64,000 bases of DNA from contig JAGPYM010000022.1 in NCBI GenBank assembly GCA_020736575.1, forward strand, positions 62,001 to 126,000. The letters run 5' to 3'. The position numbers were made by a program, and so were the translations under genes. Below the pieces are notes generated by a model. That model was not told where the DNA came from. It did not search any database and worked only from the letters and a program-made list of their open reading frames with translations. Positions 1 through 10,712 of the stretch are shown piece by piece (the stretch's first letter is position 1; every line of letters starts with the position of its first letter). This stretch comes from Thelonectria olida. Lineage: Eukaryota; Ascomycota; Sordariomycetes; Hypocreales; Nectriaceae.

Positions 1-1565
1 AGGTATTAACAGCTTCACTACCTCTATGTGTCCATTCTTTACAGCCAGATCTATTGGTCTGTTGAAATTAGAGTCGTATGCTTCACCATCTGCTCCGCAT
101 TCAAGAAATCGTGCGACGGCCTCAGCATCGCCATTCTCTGCAGCCGAATGTATTGACGAATACTGATTGCCGCGAAGATGAACCTTAGTATTTGGAGAGA
201 ACTGGCTTTGGGTGCGATCTGTCATCTGCCCTTGGAAAACCGCGGTTGGTTGGTGAGTTGTTGGCCGCGCCGTGGACCCCTGCTCTGAGCCTTGAGAATC
301 GATACGTATGGGTTCCGGTGAACCATACTTGGCGGTTGCAGCTTGGTCTTTTATGAGGGAGCGGGAGGAAGGCTGAATTGTTGACCACGATGCAGAGCCC
401 GCGGTATCCTCTTGCAAGCCGTTTGACATTGTGTCCGAGGAGTTGACATTCAAAGCAGAAGCCTCTACCGTTGATGCCTCGGGCACGGGGGTTGAAGCGA
501 TCCAGGAGCATGCCAAAGCGTCGACGGCAGTTGGGCGATGACGCGGCGAGCCACTCATAGTCAAGGCAATGAATTCCTTGCATTCGACGCTCAGCGAGTT
601 GTCGTTGGGAAAGGGATCACCTATCATGACGTAGCGGTACAGGTCCATGGATGAGTCGAACGGCAGTCGACCGGTAGCAATACGAAAGGCGATAGCCCCA
701 ACCGCCCAGATATCGACTGCAAGAGAATACGTTTTGCTCGCGATGAGATCCAGATCGGACATCACAAATATATTCTGAAGCTCCGGTGCGAGATACGGCC
801 CAGTTCCGACTGTCGTGCGTAGAGCTGTGGACTCGTTTTGCTTGCTGCAGCCGAAGTCAGAAAGCTTCACCCACCAGTTTGGGCCTTTGTGTTGCACGAG
901 AATGTTCTGAGATAAATCTTGTCAGATAATTCACCGTCAGGTATGATGCCAAGAACTCACCTTGGGCTTCAAGTCGCGATGTGCAAAGTTGCTCTTATGC
1001 ATGAATGCAACTCCCTGTAGGACCTGCTGCGTAATTGTCTTTGCCTGGGCCTCTGGGAGAGGATGGTGGAGATACGACTGTAGATCTCCCAAAGGGAGAT
1101 ACTCCATTGTGATGAACAGAGAGCCGAGGGTTCTATACCAGCCAAAGGAGGGGACAAAACAGTCCCGATACTTTAGTGGTTCGACATATGTTAATCGCTG
1201 GGTATAGAACGTGGTTCAAGGCATTCTTCTATCCATACCTGTGCGTGCGAGAATTTAACGATGGCTGAAATCTCCCGGGACAAGAATTTAGCTTCAAGCG
1301 AAGACTTGTCGAAAGCTGTCTCTATTTCCTTTACAGCCCGAACCTTACCAGCGCTGGGACCGGAAGTGCATTCTTGAAGCCAGACATCGCCAAAGGAGCC
1401 CCGGCCCAGCCTGGCTTTAGGCTCCCATCTCTCCTTCTGAGGCCGCCGCCACCATCCCTTTGCGGGGTCAGAAATGTAGATAACGTGGACGGTGCACCTG
1501 TTGTCGTCGATGCTGCTTTCAAGCTCCCAATCGCGTACCAGATCGGGCAGGGTGTCGTCGTCCAT
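1..1565 (-). CDS. Ser/Thr protein kinase with C-terminal ankyrin repeats (3' end outside window)
   Basis: Three exons can be read on the minus strand: 1565-1239, 1170-961 and 906 to beyond position 1, with introns of 68 and 54 bp (donors GTATGG and GTGAGT). The frame stays open across both junctions. The product has a glycine-rich loop LGRGSFGDVW, the lysine in VRAVKEI, the catalytic loop HRDLKPKN split by intron 2, and a DFG in LSDFGCSK, so all core catalytic residues are present. After the kinase domain comes a Ser/Thr/Gln-rich linker, then ankyrin-type repeats (SIHSAAENGDAEAVARFLE and a second DLAVKNGHIEVVKLLI unit) running off the window. Kinase-ankyrin proteins of this layout are common in fungal expanded families; the substrate is unknown. 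The start is the first ATG of the long frame and lies only 88 bp from the next gene on the other strand. Confidence 0.88.
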
Positions 1566-1653
1566 TGGGAGTGATTTCTTCTCTCGTTCTTGCCACTTCA
1601 GGTCACAGCCACCAGCCTCAACCTTCGTTTACTTTCACTACAATACCGCAACC
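1566..1653. promoter_or_regulatory. 88-bp head-to-head promoter region
   Basis: This gap separates the start codons of the minus-strand kinase and the plus-strand hydrophobin-like gene. It is pyrimidine-rich on the plus strand and short enough that each gene's 5' UTR must overlap the other's promoter. No TATA box stands out. Confidence 0.4.
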
Positions 1654-2250
1654 ATGCACGCTTCAGCCATCTTGTACGGCCTTTTCTTCCTTCGGGGAGC
1701 TATGGCTTCTCCAATGGCCCAGCCAGACCTTGAGGTCGAGGCTCGCTCCATTGAGCGTAGAGAGCCAACTCCCTTCGATATGCCGATGCCTCTTCTCCCG
1801 AGAGTCGCCAAGGCCGGCAAGGACAATGGTAAGAACAAGGGTGAACTTAGCAGAGATTCAGGTGCCTGAAGTGATCGAAGACTTACACAAATTGTAGGAT
1901 CTCCCAGCTGTCCCGGTGGCAATCAAGTCCAACAGACGAACCAGTGCCAGTCGGGTACACCCTTTTGCTGCTCTAGCGACGGCAAAGGAGGTAAGTGACC
2001 GCCGGTAGTCAAAACGAGGACGGGGGCTTACATGTTTCCTCAGGTCAAGTCTGTTCACACTCGACCACCACGTGCAAGTCGACCGTGATTTGCTGCAACA
2101 ACAACAATGGGGTAAGTTGAATCGCCTCTCACCCTCACCACGTTTTATGAATATCCAGGTCCTAACAACAACGACTAGTTCCAAATCTGCATGGGTGATA
2201 TGAACTTCAATATGCCAATCACCATCAATATCAACGTCGATAAAGATTGA
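1654..2250 (+). CDS. Hydrophobin-like small secreted cysteine-rich protein
   Basis: Four exons, 1654-1828, 1898-1990, 2044-2111 and 2179-2250, join in frame to about 135 aa with GT-AG introns of 53-69 bp. The N-terminus (MHASAILYGLFFLRGAMASP) is a signal peptide, followed by an acidic and basic pro-like stretch with RRE. The mature part has a hydrophobin-like order of eight cysteines, C-x6-CC-x9-C-x6-C-x5-CC-x8-C, preceded by one extra Cys (SCPGG). Hydrophobins coat aerial hyphae and spores through self-assembled amphipathic films. The Cys4-Cys5 and CC-Cys4 loops are much shorter than in class I, and the spacing does not fit class II either, so this is either a compact divergent hydrophobin or another 8-Cys secreted family. 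The tail MGDMNFNMPITININVDKD is unusual. Confidence 0.72.
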
Positions 2251-2917
2251 AGGGTGTTAAGTCACACGTCGAGCATCCATTGAGATGTCATGACCTAAGC
2301 AACATCTCAGAGATGTTGGATGGGAATGGACTGGTCTAGGATGCAGAGCAATGGAAACCGGTTTGGGTATTACGTAGGACACTCGTTTTTGAGATAGCTT
2401 GGGGAGACTGGGGAAATGGAACACACTCATTTATAGTTAGTATGGAGACGGTGGAATACAAACAAACTCTTTTCCCCAGTGAGCTTAGTCCACTACAAAT
2501 ATCGCTAAGTTATCTTTCTATGTGTGATATGCAGGTGTGGCATATGCTTATTCGATAATAACTCAAGGCTAGTCACCCCTCTCCAGAAGCGAGACACCAT
2601 CTGCCGCAATGTCTGCTTCCCCAGGTTAACAACGGAGGCCTCGATTCGGGGTTTCGGACTTTACCAGCCCGATGCCGTGTGGGTAAGACGGGCATATAAG
2701 AAGGGAGGTCAGGGTAGGGAAGGGGTTCGTCTTTACTCGATCAAACGGGGTTCTATGCCCGAGTCCCTGACGCTTTGCCACATAGATGTCAAGCGGCATT
2801 GGAAAGCTTCTAACATCCAAACTCTTCTCTACTTATTCAGCCCGTCATCTTGTCACTCAGAACTTCTTGAGCCAACAGCCCTCCCACAGCTCCACTACAA
2901 AGCGACTTCTAGCCACA
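2251..2917. other. Intergenic region, no gene recognised
   Basis: Short overlapping open frames only. A CT-rich stretch around 2820-2910 precedes the monooxygenase start and probably carries its promoter and 5' UTR. Confidence 0.5.
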
Positions 2918-4323
2918 ATGAGTTCTAATAATGCCTTTAAAGTCATCATCGTCGGCGGTGGCCCAGTCGGTCTGACAGCCGCACACTCCCTCTCGCAGGC
3001 CAAACTGGACTTTGTCGTCCTCGAGCGCCGCGCCAAGATTGTTGAAGATGCGGGTTCCAATCTCGTCCTGCTTCCCATCGGATTGCGAGTGCTGGGCCAG
3101 TTAGGCATGCTCCCCACCATTGAGAGCGTCAGCTCGCCAATGAGCCGCTTTAGGCGCATCGATCACGACGGACGCGATCTTGGTGACACCCTGTGGTTCA
3201 CTCATTTCAAGGAAAAGCCAGTATACACGCTCACACCATCTTGATGTCCATACTAACGGCGACATCCAGTCACGGTGCCTACCCACGAGTGATAAGCCGA
3301 CATGATCTGATGCAGACCCTGCATGACGGCCTCCCGGCGGAGGCGCAAGCTAAGCTGCTTCCCGGGAAGAAGGTCACCGATGTCTCTTCCGGTCCCGAGG
3401 GCGTCACTGCGACCTGTGCCGACGGTACCTCGTATACCGGAACCGTCCTCGTCGGTGCCGACGGTGCCCACAGCCGGGTGAGGGACTTGATGCGGACAGC
3501 GGCCTTGCAAGCCCCAACCACCACCGAGGACAAAATCAACGAAGCGGAGCCGTTTCTGACCACATACCGGGCCATGTGGGTCCGCTTTCCGACGGTTCCT
3601 CCGATCAAGGCCGGCGATGCCAGCGAGACGCACGGCAAGAATTGTACTCTCCAGCTCTTTGCCGGCGAGGATACGTCCGTCATCGGCGTGTACGAGCGCA
3701 TGGAGAAGCCGACCCGAGAGGGAGTGCGGTATAATCAAGAGGACGAGGACAAGTTCATCGAGCGCTGGGGTCACCTGCCCATTATCGAGGGCGGGCTGAC
3801 CATCAAGGACGCCTACGTCAACCGGACCCAGGCCGGCATGGTGAATCTCGAGGAGGGCGTCGTAAAGAATTGGAGCTGGGGCCGAATCGTCCTCGTCGGC
3901 GACGCGGCGCACAAGTTCACGCCCAGCACCGGCGCGGGCTGCAACAACGGCATCGTCGACGTCGTGGCGCTCGCCAACGAGCTGTATCACGCCTTCAAAG
4001 CCATACGCGCCTCGGACCTGGATGCATTCCCGACCAGGGAACAAGTGCTGGCTGCCTTTGACGGCTACCAACTCGCGCGCTTTGATACGGTCAAGGCAGG
4101 CCTCGCCGGTGCAAGCCAGGCTACTGGGGCCGCGACGTGGGCGGATGCGACTCACAAGTTTGTAGACCGCCACATCCTCTCGAAGCAGTCGCTTCAGAAG
4201 TTCTTTTCCAATCGCAACGCACCGGCGCTGGCTCGCACACCTGTGTTTGAGTATGTTACGGGTGAGGAGCAAATGGTTGGGAAGTTTCCCTGGGCGCATC
4301 CCATCAAGCCGCCGTCCTCTTAG
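2918..4323 (+). CDS. FAD-dependent monooxygenase (class A, PaxM/salicylate hydroxylase-like)
   Basis: The ATG at 2918 (CCACAATGAG context) opens a typical class A flavoprotein hydroxylase. It has a Rossmann dinucleotide motif VIIVGGGPVGLTAAHSL with the acidic strand end VVLERR, the DG motif VGADGAHSRVRDLM, and the FAD-ribityl GD motif GRIVLVGDAAHKFTPSTGAG. Exon 2 starts at 3270. Exon 1 ending at the apparent GT donor (3221) would put exon 2 out of frame. Ending at 3216 with a GC donor gives an in-frame HFKE-N-HGAYPR junction and a 450-aa product, the usual family length. An in-frame ATG at 2786 would add 44 residues ahead of the nucleotide-binding strand and is less likely. Such enzymes hydroxylate or epoxidise aromatic or terpenoid substrates, often in secondary metabolism; no partner biosynthetic genes are adjacent. 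Confidence 0.88.
3217..3269 (+). other. Putative GC-AG intron (53 bp)
   Basis: Donor AA^GCCAGT, branch-like TACTAAC at 3251-3257 and acceptor TCCAG. It is the only nearby junction that is in frame and keeps the conserved protein continuous. The GT donor four bases downstream (GTATAC at 3221) gives a frameshift and an early stop. Confidence 0.7.
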
Positions 4324-4451
4324 TTGGATGGATCAGAACTCAGCCTGGTCTATATTTAGTTGCGTATGGGCATGGTAGTAGGTAAGGTTAATGTGTATAT
4401 TAGCAATCCGAAGGTCGCATTAGAATATTCATAATGTTTTGCTTCCACAGA

Positions 4452-4982
4452 CTATTCGGCATTTTCGGACGCTGTTTTGCTGGCAATACCCGAATCGGAT
4501 TGCTTTACCCAGAAGTCGATATCAACTCGCAATGAATTATTCCGCTCGCAGACGGGCGCCCAGTTTGGACAGTTCGAAGAGATCACGACCCGGTCTTTAT
4601 CATGGGGGAGACCGATAGACTTGGCATTCGTGGCGCTATAATTGTATTCATGCGCATCGACGGACCGCATCATGTCTAGAGAGAGCAACTTGTCGTAATG
4701 GGCTGAAGCCATCCAAGTGCTGGAATTGAGCATTGGACTACAGTCAATTGTAAAATACGAATCTCGACATTGAAAGTTTCCTGTGTCGTGCGTGAGCTGG
4801 AGCTGCTGCCGCTTTAACCTGAGTCGTGCCTGAGTAGTGCCTGAGTAACTGAGTAGCAACTGAGTAGCAACTGAGTAGCGCCTGAGCAGGGTGAGCAGTC
4901 GCCTCCACCTCCTCAGACAGAGATGGGGACGCAAAGAACCCATATAGACACCGAGGAGGGGGAAAATCATTTTATTTCTCAA
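4452..4982 (-). CDS. Uncertain 176-codon ORF, not recognised
   Basis: An open frame starting MRNKMIFPLLGVYMG. Its N-terminal half is translated from a small tandem repeat, which makes openness there weak evidence. The C-terminal half has ordinary composition and no recognised domain. It lies downstream of the monooxygenase on the opposite strand and next to an ankyrin relic. It may be non-coding. Confidence 0.2.
   Translation of the reverse strand: MRNKMIFPLLGVYMGSLRPHLCLRRWRRLLTLLRRYSVATQLLLSYSGTTQARLRLKRQQLQLTHDTGNFQCRDSYFTIDCSPMLNSSTWMASAHYDKLLSLDMMRSVDAHEYNYSATNAKSIGLPHDKDRVVISSNCPNWAPVCERNNSLRVDIDFWVKQSDSGIASKTASENAE
4818..4886. repeat. Short imperfect tandem repeat (GAGTAGCAACT-like unit)
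   Basis: Several imperfect 10-11 bp units of the type CTGAGTAGCAA follow one another and fade into CTGAGCAGG. It is a local slippage-type array. Confidence 0.75.
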
Positions 4983-5160
4983 TGAAGATCTCTTCTTTAG
5001 ACTTGAGACCCTTCTTATCCTTCACGTCAATATCGGCGCCGTTCTTGAGCAGCAGCTGGACGACGGCCTCGCGCTCGTTCGCGGCGGCAAACCATAGCGG
5101 CGTCCGGCCCTCTGCTTGTTGGGGCTGGTCAAATGATGCCACACTCACAACATCCCACAC
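4972..5160 (-). pseudogene. Ankyrin-repeat fragment
   Basis: The frame contains one good ankyrin unit, GRTPLWFAAANEREAVVQLL followed by LKNGADIDVKDKKG, then runs out after a lysine-rich tail. No further repeats or partner domain can be read on either side, so this is a remnant of a larger ankyrin gene. Confidence 0.6.
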
Positions 5161-6469
5161 AATTATGAGGCGGTCATGGCAATGTCATGGTGGCGGCCAT
5201 GTATCTCGTTCGAAACACAGTAAGAGTAACCAGGAGAGAGGAATCATCAAGAAAAGGCGAGTAGAGCATTTGCCGAGTGCTGGGCGCCGAAGGGACCGAG
5301 TGCAAGGAAATGATCGCCCACGGGTGAGATATCAAACTTTCAGTTCCAAAGTAGCGGATATTGGGATAATATGTGCAAAATCGCCGTGGTGGATGGGTGC
5401 AGTTGGAGATCGCTGCCGCCACTCATGATGCCGGTGAATATGTATCGATATTGACGTTCGGTATGGAAACAAAGCGAAATGAGATTAGGAGTCACCTGGA
5501 GCCAGCAAAATGTGAATGTACCATCGCCACCTAATTCCACAGATCATGTTGTATCATTCGCGTCATATAGACGTTAACCAGGCATTAAACTTTGGAGGTT
5601 CCCGTCACAGATGTGCGGGAGCGGGAAATTAGTAAACTATGAGCACCACTGTGGCATTGCCTAGGTATCAAGTAGTGGATGACGAACTGGACTGCGGGGG
5701 AAGCTGGCGCGCCTGGGAAGGCGTAGTGGCTGATGTCATGGGAGTGTAAGTGACGACGACATCAAGCGACCAGAAAGAGGGTGCGGAGCTTCAATTGGAC
5801 GGGAACTTTTTAACTTGCCCCTTTATTCTCTTACCTAGATAGAACTTCCTCTATCCTACGAATCTGAATTACTGGTGTCGTGTTGTCGACATATTGATAC
5901 TGCGTTACAGCTGCCGAGAACCAAAGACAAGATCAAGATAATGTCCGCATCAGCCAGGGCAATCATGGCGCTTCATTCTGTAAGGTAAGAGATCAAACGG
6001 CTCCAGCACAGGCACAACGTGGTCAGCTGGTCAGGGGCATCTTGGAATGGGCTTTCCCCTTTGGCTGGGGAGGTATGTGAGATGGCTCATGCTGGGTGAA
6101 ACCATTTCTCCTCTTGCTCCCGAATGCAACCCGTCTTGGGCGTCATTCATGCATTCCCTGGTCAGACGCTTGTTTTCGGCCTCCTTGCTGAATGCTGGGC
6201 CTCTTGGCAGTCGGCTAATCCGGCAGTTCCTTCCTGTTGTCCAAAACCCACTCATCGAACCAGGCAGTATAGCACATCACAAGATGCATTTGACTACCAG
6301 ACCATCTCGGAATTCACGCCCAGGCTTATTGCTGTGTTGGGTATGCCCTGCAATGCCCCTCACTGCGACAGTGCGCCATTGGTTCCGCATAACGTTGCGA
6401 CAGCCACGGATTTCACAAGTCTTCACAGCTTTGGTCACTCTCAATCCGCGACATTCAAGTCGATCACGC
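5161..6469. other. Gene-poor stretch
   Basis: No convincing coding region, RNA gene or element end was recognised. The long plus-strand frame at 6047-6547 has no recognisable protein features except its last 25 codons, which belong to the Zn2Cys6 relic below. Confidence 0.5.
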
Positions 6470-6783
6470 ATGGACCAGCCTCAGCGAAAGAGGCGACGCC
6501 TCAATTATAAAAAAGCCGATTTTGTCGACGAAGCAAGAAAAAGGTAGGACGCTCCAATTGTTCAGCTTTTGCTACCCGCCCCCACCCCTGCGCGTTCCCC
6601 TCTTCTCTCCTTCCCCCAAACGCTAACGTATCAACCAAGTGCGAACCGCTTGGCCGGTTATGGCCCAAGAAATGTAACAGATGCGTCGAGCTGGGACTTG
6701 AATGTTCGGAAAACCAGCGGGCTTCAGGAGCCCATCCCTCCCTTTTACCACCGACTCGGCCAGAAGAGCTATTTCGGGACTTG
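6470..6783 (+). pseudogene. Broken Zn(II)2Cys6 transcription factor, DNA-binding end only
   Basis: From the ATG at 6470 the sequence reads a basic leader (RKRRRLNYKKADFVDEARKR) typical of the region just before a fungal Zn2Cys6 cluster. After an intron-like gap (donor at 6544, acceptor before 6640) comes CEPLGRLWPKKCNRCVELGL followed by a Cys. Only four of the six zinc-binding cysteines remain, the CxxC at the start having become CEPL. The two exons are not in the same frame, and the frame stops about 30 codons later. No regulatory domain follows. I read it as a decayed regulator. Confidence 0.55.
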
Positions 6784-6877
6784 AAACAGATCTAATGCCT
6801 ACAAATACCTAAGACCATCTGTAGTTCCAAGTAGAATGTATACTAGGACTCGTCAATTATCGTCGAGGCGTGAGAAG

Positions 6878-7151
6878 GACGTGACACAGTCGAACGAAGC
6901 CGATTCGTTATTATAGCAGGTGCCGTTAGAAGTTCTCACCAAAGGTGTAGATAGAGTCGGCTGGGAAAGGAGGGCGGAAGACCCGAGCGAAACAGGTTTC
7001 AAACTTGTTCAGCGAGTCTGAAACGCCGTTCCTCTCTTCCATCTCTTCCAGGTCTTCAGTAACCCAACTAAGAGTTATACGAGTATCAAACGGTAGTGCG
7101 ATATGGACAATTGAGGCAGGCCTTTGTTAACCTTAGTAACTAAGTTGCGGT
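6878..7151 (+). repeat. Dispersed repeat R1, left copy
   Basis: About 270 bp, from the GTGACACAGTCGAACGAAGC motif to TAACTAAGTTGCGG, recur in the same orientation at 63345-63612 with only a few substitutions and small indels. No ORF. Confidence 0.9.
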
Positions 7152-7194
7152 TCCGTTCCGTAGTCCCGTAGTGTTGGAGATAATGTATCATGGG

Positions 7195-7620
7195 TCTCCT
7201 CTAATCCTTGGTCCTCACTGAAGAAGTGAGGAAAGCATTAGCTTAGTTTCCTCCCAATTAGTCAGAGTTACCGCACCATTGCATCAGAATAAAAAGAACA
7301 ACAGCAAAATGAAAAAGACACGTTTGACTGTGCTCTGAATTCTGGATCGCTCAGTCCGTGCGCCCTGGGGATGGGGTGGGTCGACGAGGGCAACTTTGAT
7401 CGGACTGTTGCAGCACCAAAGTGGCCACGGCCAATGAGGAAAGTGCCATGTGGGGGGGAGAGTACGCTGGCGAAACCTTTCAGGGTCGTTCAGTAGCGGC
7501 CGAAATTAAGTTCCGCTTTTAGTCATAAAAATTTCCAAACTAGGGCCAATTTTTGACAGTTGTGGCTGATTATCGGTGTGGATTTTAGTTTACGGTATAC
7601 CCATGCAATGGTGTGTGTGT
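7195..7620 (+). repeat. Dispersed repeat R2, left copy (inverted relative to the right copy)
   Basis: The sequence recurs as its reverse complement at about 62785-63310. The match runs from the GGTATACCGTAAACTAAAAT-type edge to the GGTCCTCACTGAAGAAGTGA-type edge. The right copy lacks about 45 bp present here at 7500-7545. No ORF of its own. Confidence 0.88.
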
Positions 7621-8191
7621 GAGAACCCCCTGCCCACTAGCCATCCCCCCTTTTCGTGCACCCTGCTCCTATTGCTATTGGGAGCTGGCCACCTTAGCTC
7701 CTGCAGGCCGCAAGTGCTTTTGACCTCTCTGCTCACCAAGCTCGGCTCGCCAAACCCGAACCGACTGCTGAGACTGTCGAACCTGTCAACCAAGCTCGAA
7801 AACAATCTCCCTATCCGCGTCACAGCGGCCAACGAAGCCAAAACCTGGCGCCCAATCCGTTCGATCGATTGTTAGGGGGAAACGAACACAACGGGGATAA
7901 TGAAGGGATTACAACATCATAGTCCATAACAATGTTGCGCAAACACCAGTCGCTGACTGTGGTGACGCTCATTCCCAGCTTCATTCCACGTCAACTCGCC
8001 ATCAATATGCGGGATCTTGGGGATTGGCCGGAGAATACTTGGGGAATTCGGCAATTTCTGTAGGAAGATATGTCTGGCCTCGCGATGAAGAGTTAGGATG
8101 CCGCTTTACGTGTTCTGTTGAACATTTTGACTTGCGAGTGACCGCTCACTGGTTTTGGCCGCTTCCCTTATCACGTACGTTACTAATTTAG

Positions 8192-8224
<33 letters not shown>

Positions 8225-8391
8225 GGTAACGTTAGCCTTGATTCTGCCAAGTGTTGGGGTGAGTTGCTCGAGCAAAAATCTTCATTCCTCACCGACCATT
8301 CTGTTTTCATGCCGTTCCGAGCTCTTTATTGTACCAATCGCACCGAAAAGAACCACTGAAACCCTAAACAAACGGTCCGATTGACTTCAAT
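7621..8391. other. Gene-free stretch with a T29 tract
   Basis: No gene recognised. A run of 29 T lies at 8196-8224. Confidence 0.6.
8196..8224. repeat. Poly-T tract (29 nt)
   Basis: An uninterrupted T run. It could be the tail of a minus-strand retroposed insertion, but no target-site duplication was found. Confidence 0.9.
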
Positions 8392-8961
8392 ATGCCATTG
8401 AATCCCACGGACGGCCAATTGGATTTGGAATTGTCGGAAGGCAGCGTACGACACCACTCTGGAGCCAGTCCCTCCGGAGTCAGTTCGTTTTGCCAGGGCG
8501 ACGTGAGTGAGATTAATCCTCACATCCCTTTCTCAGAGCTGAGGTGTGCTCGATGTAGTACAACGCTGTGTCAAATATAGCTTGCCCTATAGTACTTGGT
8601 AGACAACTCCCTTTACTTCTTTACCCAATCCTGACAGCGCTGAGAAAGGGATGGGAAAAGATAGAGAGACCAGGGAATCAGCTGATGGGGACTCGGTAGG
8701 AAATACCTGGGCCAACCGCATTAATCACAATATTCTCGATTCAGGAACATGTAAGAACTAGCCAAAGCTACTGCTCTTATCTGAGATCGACCTCCTGCTG
8801 ACCTTTATGAGCAGGCTGGCAAGAAGAAACGCACAGTCTTCCTTTGGTCTTGCTGCCAGTGCCCCATCACCCGCATCCGCATTGCCGTGGAGTGCTGCCC
8901 TGGTTGCGGTACTCCTCGTTGTGCCAGTTGTCGTGTTGACCGACGAACTGTTCGAGACTGA
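8392..8961 (+). CDS. Small Cys-rich (zinc-ribbon-like) fungal protein
   Basis: The best-supported part is the last exon, 8815-8961, which encodes a cluster of four Cys pairs: CCQC, CCPGC and CASC plus neighbours (FLWSCCQCPITRIRIAVECC then PGCGTPRCASC). This resembles short fungal proteins carrying a W-CCxC...C-x2-CGH-x2-C-x2-C zinc-binding motif. A complete in-phase model is possible with exons 8392-8502 (MPLNPTDGQLDLELSEG start), about 8699-8749 and 8815-8961, using donors GTGAGT and GTAAGA and acceptors ending GGTAG and GCAG. The middle exon is short and uncertain. Function unknown. Confidence 0.45.
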
Positions 8962-10712
8962 TGTTGGAGCGGTGGGTGATTGGTGTCACGGGGGGAAGTG
9001 ATAAAAAGACAAAAGCGAGATGGAATGAAGGCGATGGGTCCTTAAGAAAATGGCTATAAATATATGACTTGCTTCCTGACTTTTGAGCTGGACTGGAAAG
9101 ACATGTTATAGTTCCTAGAAAGCTTATTGGGACAACAGTCATTGTGGAAATATATACCGTTTTCGTTGAGAGCGTCATTGTATTGAGTAGTCTTGGGTTT
9201 GACGTGAACTTATTTACGTACTAAGTTATACAAAAAAGATAGTTATGGATGAAAATAATCCAAGTTTTCTTTTTTTCACAACACGTAAATGATAGAATGC
9301 CAACCAACAGTACTCTGTACAATGCCAGCATAGATGAAAATAATAAAAAACTGAATGAAGATAATAAGAAAATGGATAGCTACTGGCATCCATGGCATGA
9401 TGACTGTAGGGGAGATGACCGGATTACTAGAGAAGTAAAATATAGGAGAGAACTGAATGATTTCTTAAGAATAACTGGGCCAATGGCCTTCTTTAAATAC
9501 TAGAAGGGTTAGGAGTCTGCACGTGGAGGGCCCTTTATAGTCATAGCTCGGATAGATCCCTCAAGGACAGACACGTCAGAACGTGATGCTAGAACAGTCC
9601 TCTTGGCTCTCAACCTAGTCTCTGCGGGGTGTGGCATATTACGGCCGGGCTTAGAATCTAAGATGACTGGATGCCTATCAAAACGTATCAGATGGGCAAT
9701 TTCATCCCTATACTGGGTGGCCTCGGTCAGCCTCACTTTTGGGGACCCGGACCTCACTTTTTGCGAGCCGAACACTGCTCACCATGCTCGAAGCCCAATC
9801 TCGCAGCAACACTCTTTAACTCATCGTGTAACCTTTTTTCATAACAAATTTCTTGATCGTAGGTTGTTTTCATCCCTTCACCGAGCTGCGCCTCGAGAGT
9901 ATCTTCAAAGATTCTCAACTATATCACCTCATAGGCTCTTTGATTGATGCCCAAGGCTGCGCCTCCCTACCTTGATCATGAGAACACTGGGTCCTGCTTT
10001 TTTCATCGAAGGAGGGAAAGAGGATTGTGACTCATTGGTCGCCTTTCTCTCTAAATCCAAACGTCTGTTGACACGTTTTGTTCCTCGGACTACGGCACTA
10101 CGCCGGAGAGAAATCCATAAGCTACCGGGCCTCATTTTTACTTGCACGATTTGCCTAAGCATTGCTCTCATAGGTAAGGCAACCAACATAAGCCCCCATC
10201 CCACCACAATTGGGTCTCGGCGCCCATTTCGCCAGTGTCATGTGCGTGGTCCATGAATTGGTTGGATTCATTTCCTGCAGCTTCGTCGCAATTTGCAGTC
10301 TTCGCGCAGTAGAACGCATTAATGATTCCCTCGCCTCTTCTATTCATATACCTCACGTAGTCTTCATACCCTGATTTTCTGACTGCGTGGGTGAAACATT
10401 AGTTAGCTTAACATCACCCATGTTCATACCGATGTCGCCTTTTTCTCCCCTCTCTTTTCTTCAACTCAACGCGAAGAACAAAGCCGACCACCTGTCATAC
10501 TATTCCGCCTGACTATTCGCCCCCCACGTATGGCGTAGTCGACATCCCATTTGTTTGGTGTCGAATCTAGGAGAGCTCGTTCCTTTGGTTCCGCCTTGCA
10601 GATCCTAGCTAAACGCTAAGGCTTACATCCCGACGAGAGGTGATGCAACGAGAGATCACATTCACAATATTCGCAATAACACCTACGTCCTCATCGATTG
10701 AGCCGCAACAAA
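8962..10712. other. Mostly non-coding stretch with weak ORFs
   Basis: An AT-rich, Asn/Lys-rich frame at 9249-9503 (85 codons) and a basic frame at 9509-9775 on the minus strand are open but match nothing I recognise. CT-rich sequence at 10435-10530 probably belongs to the promoter of the next gene. Confidence 0.4.

Noticed and set aside
3253..4299. 348-codon minus-strand frame
   Set aside because: Antisense shadow of the FAD monooxygenase, whose plus-strand protein has all family motifs.
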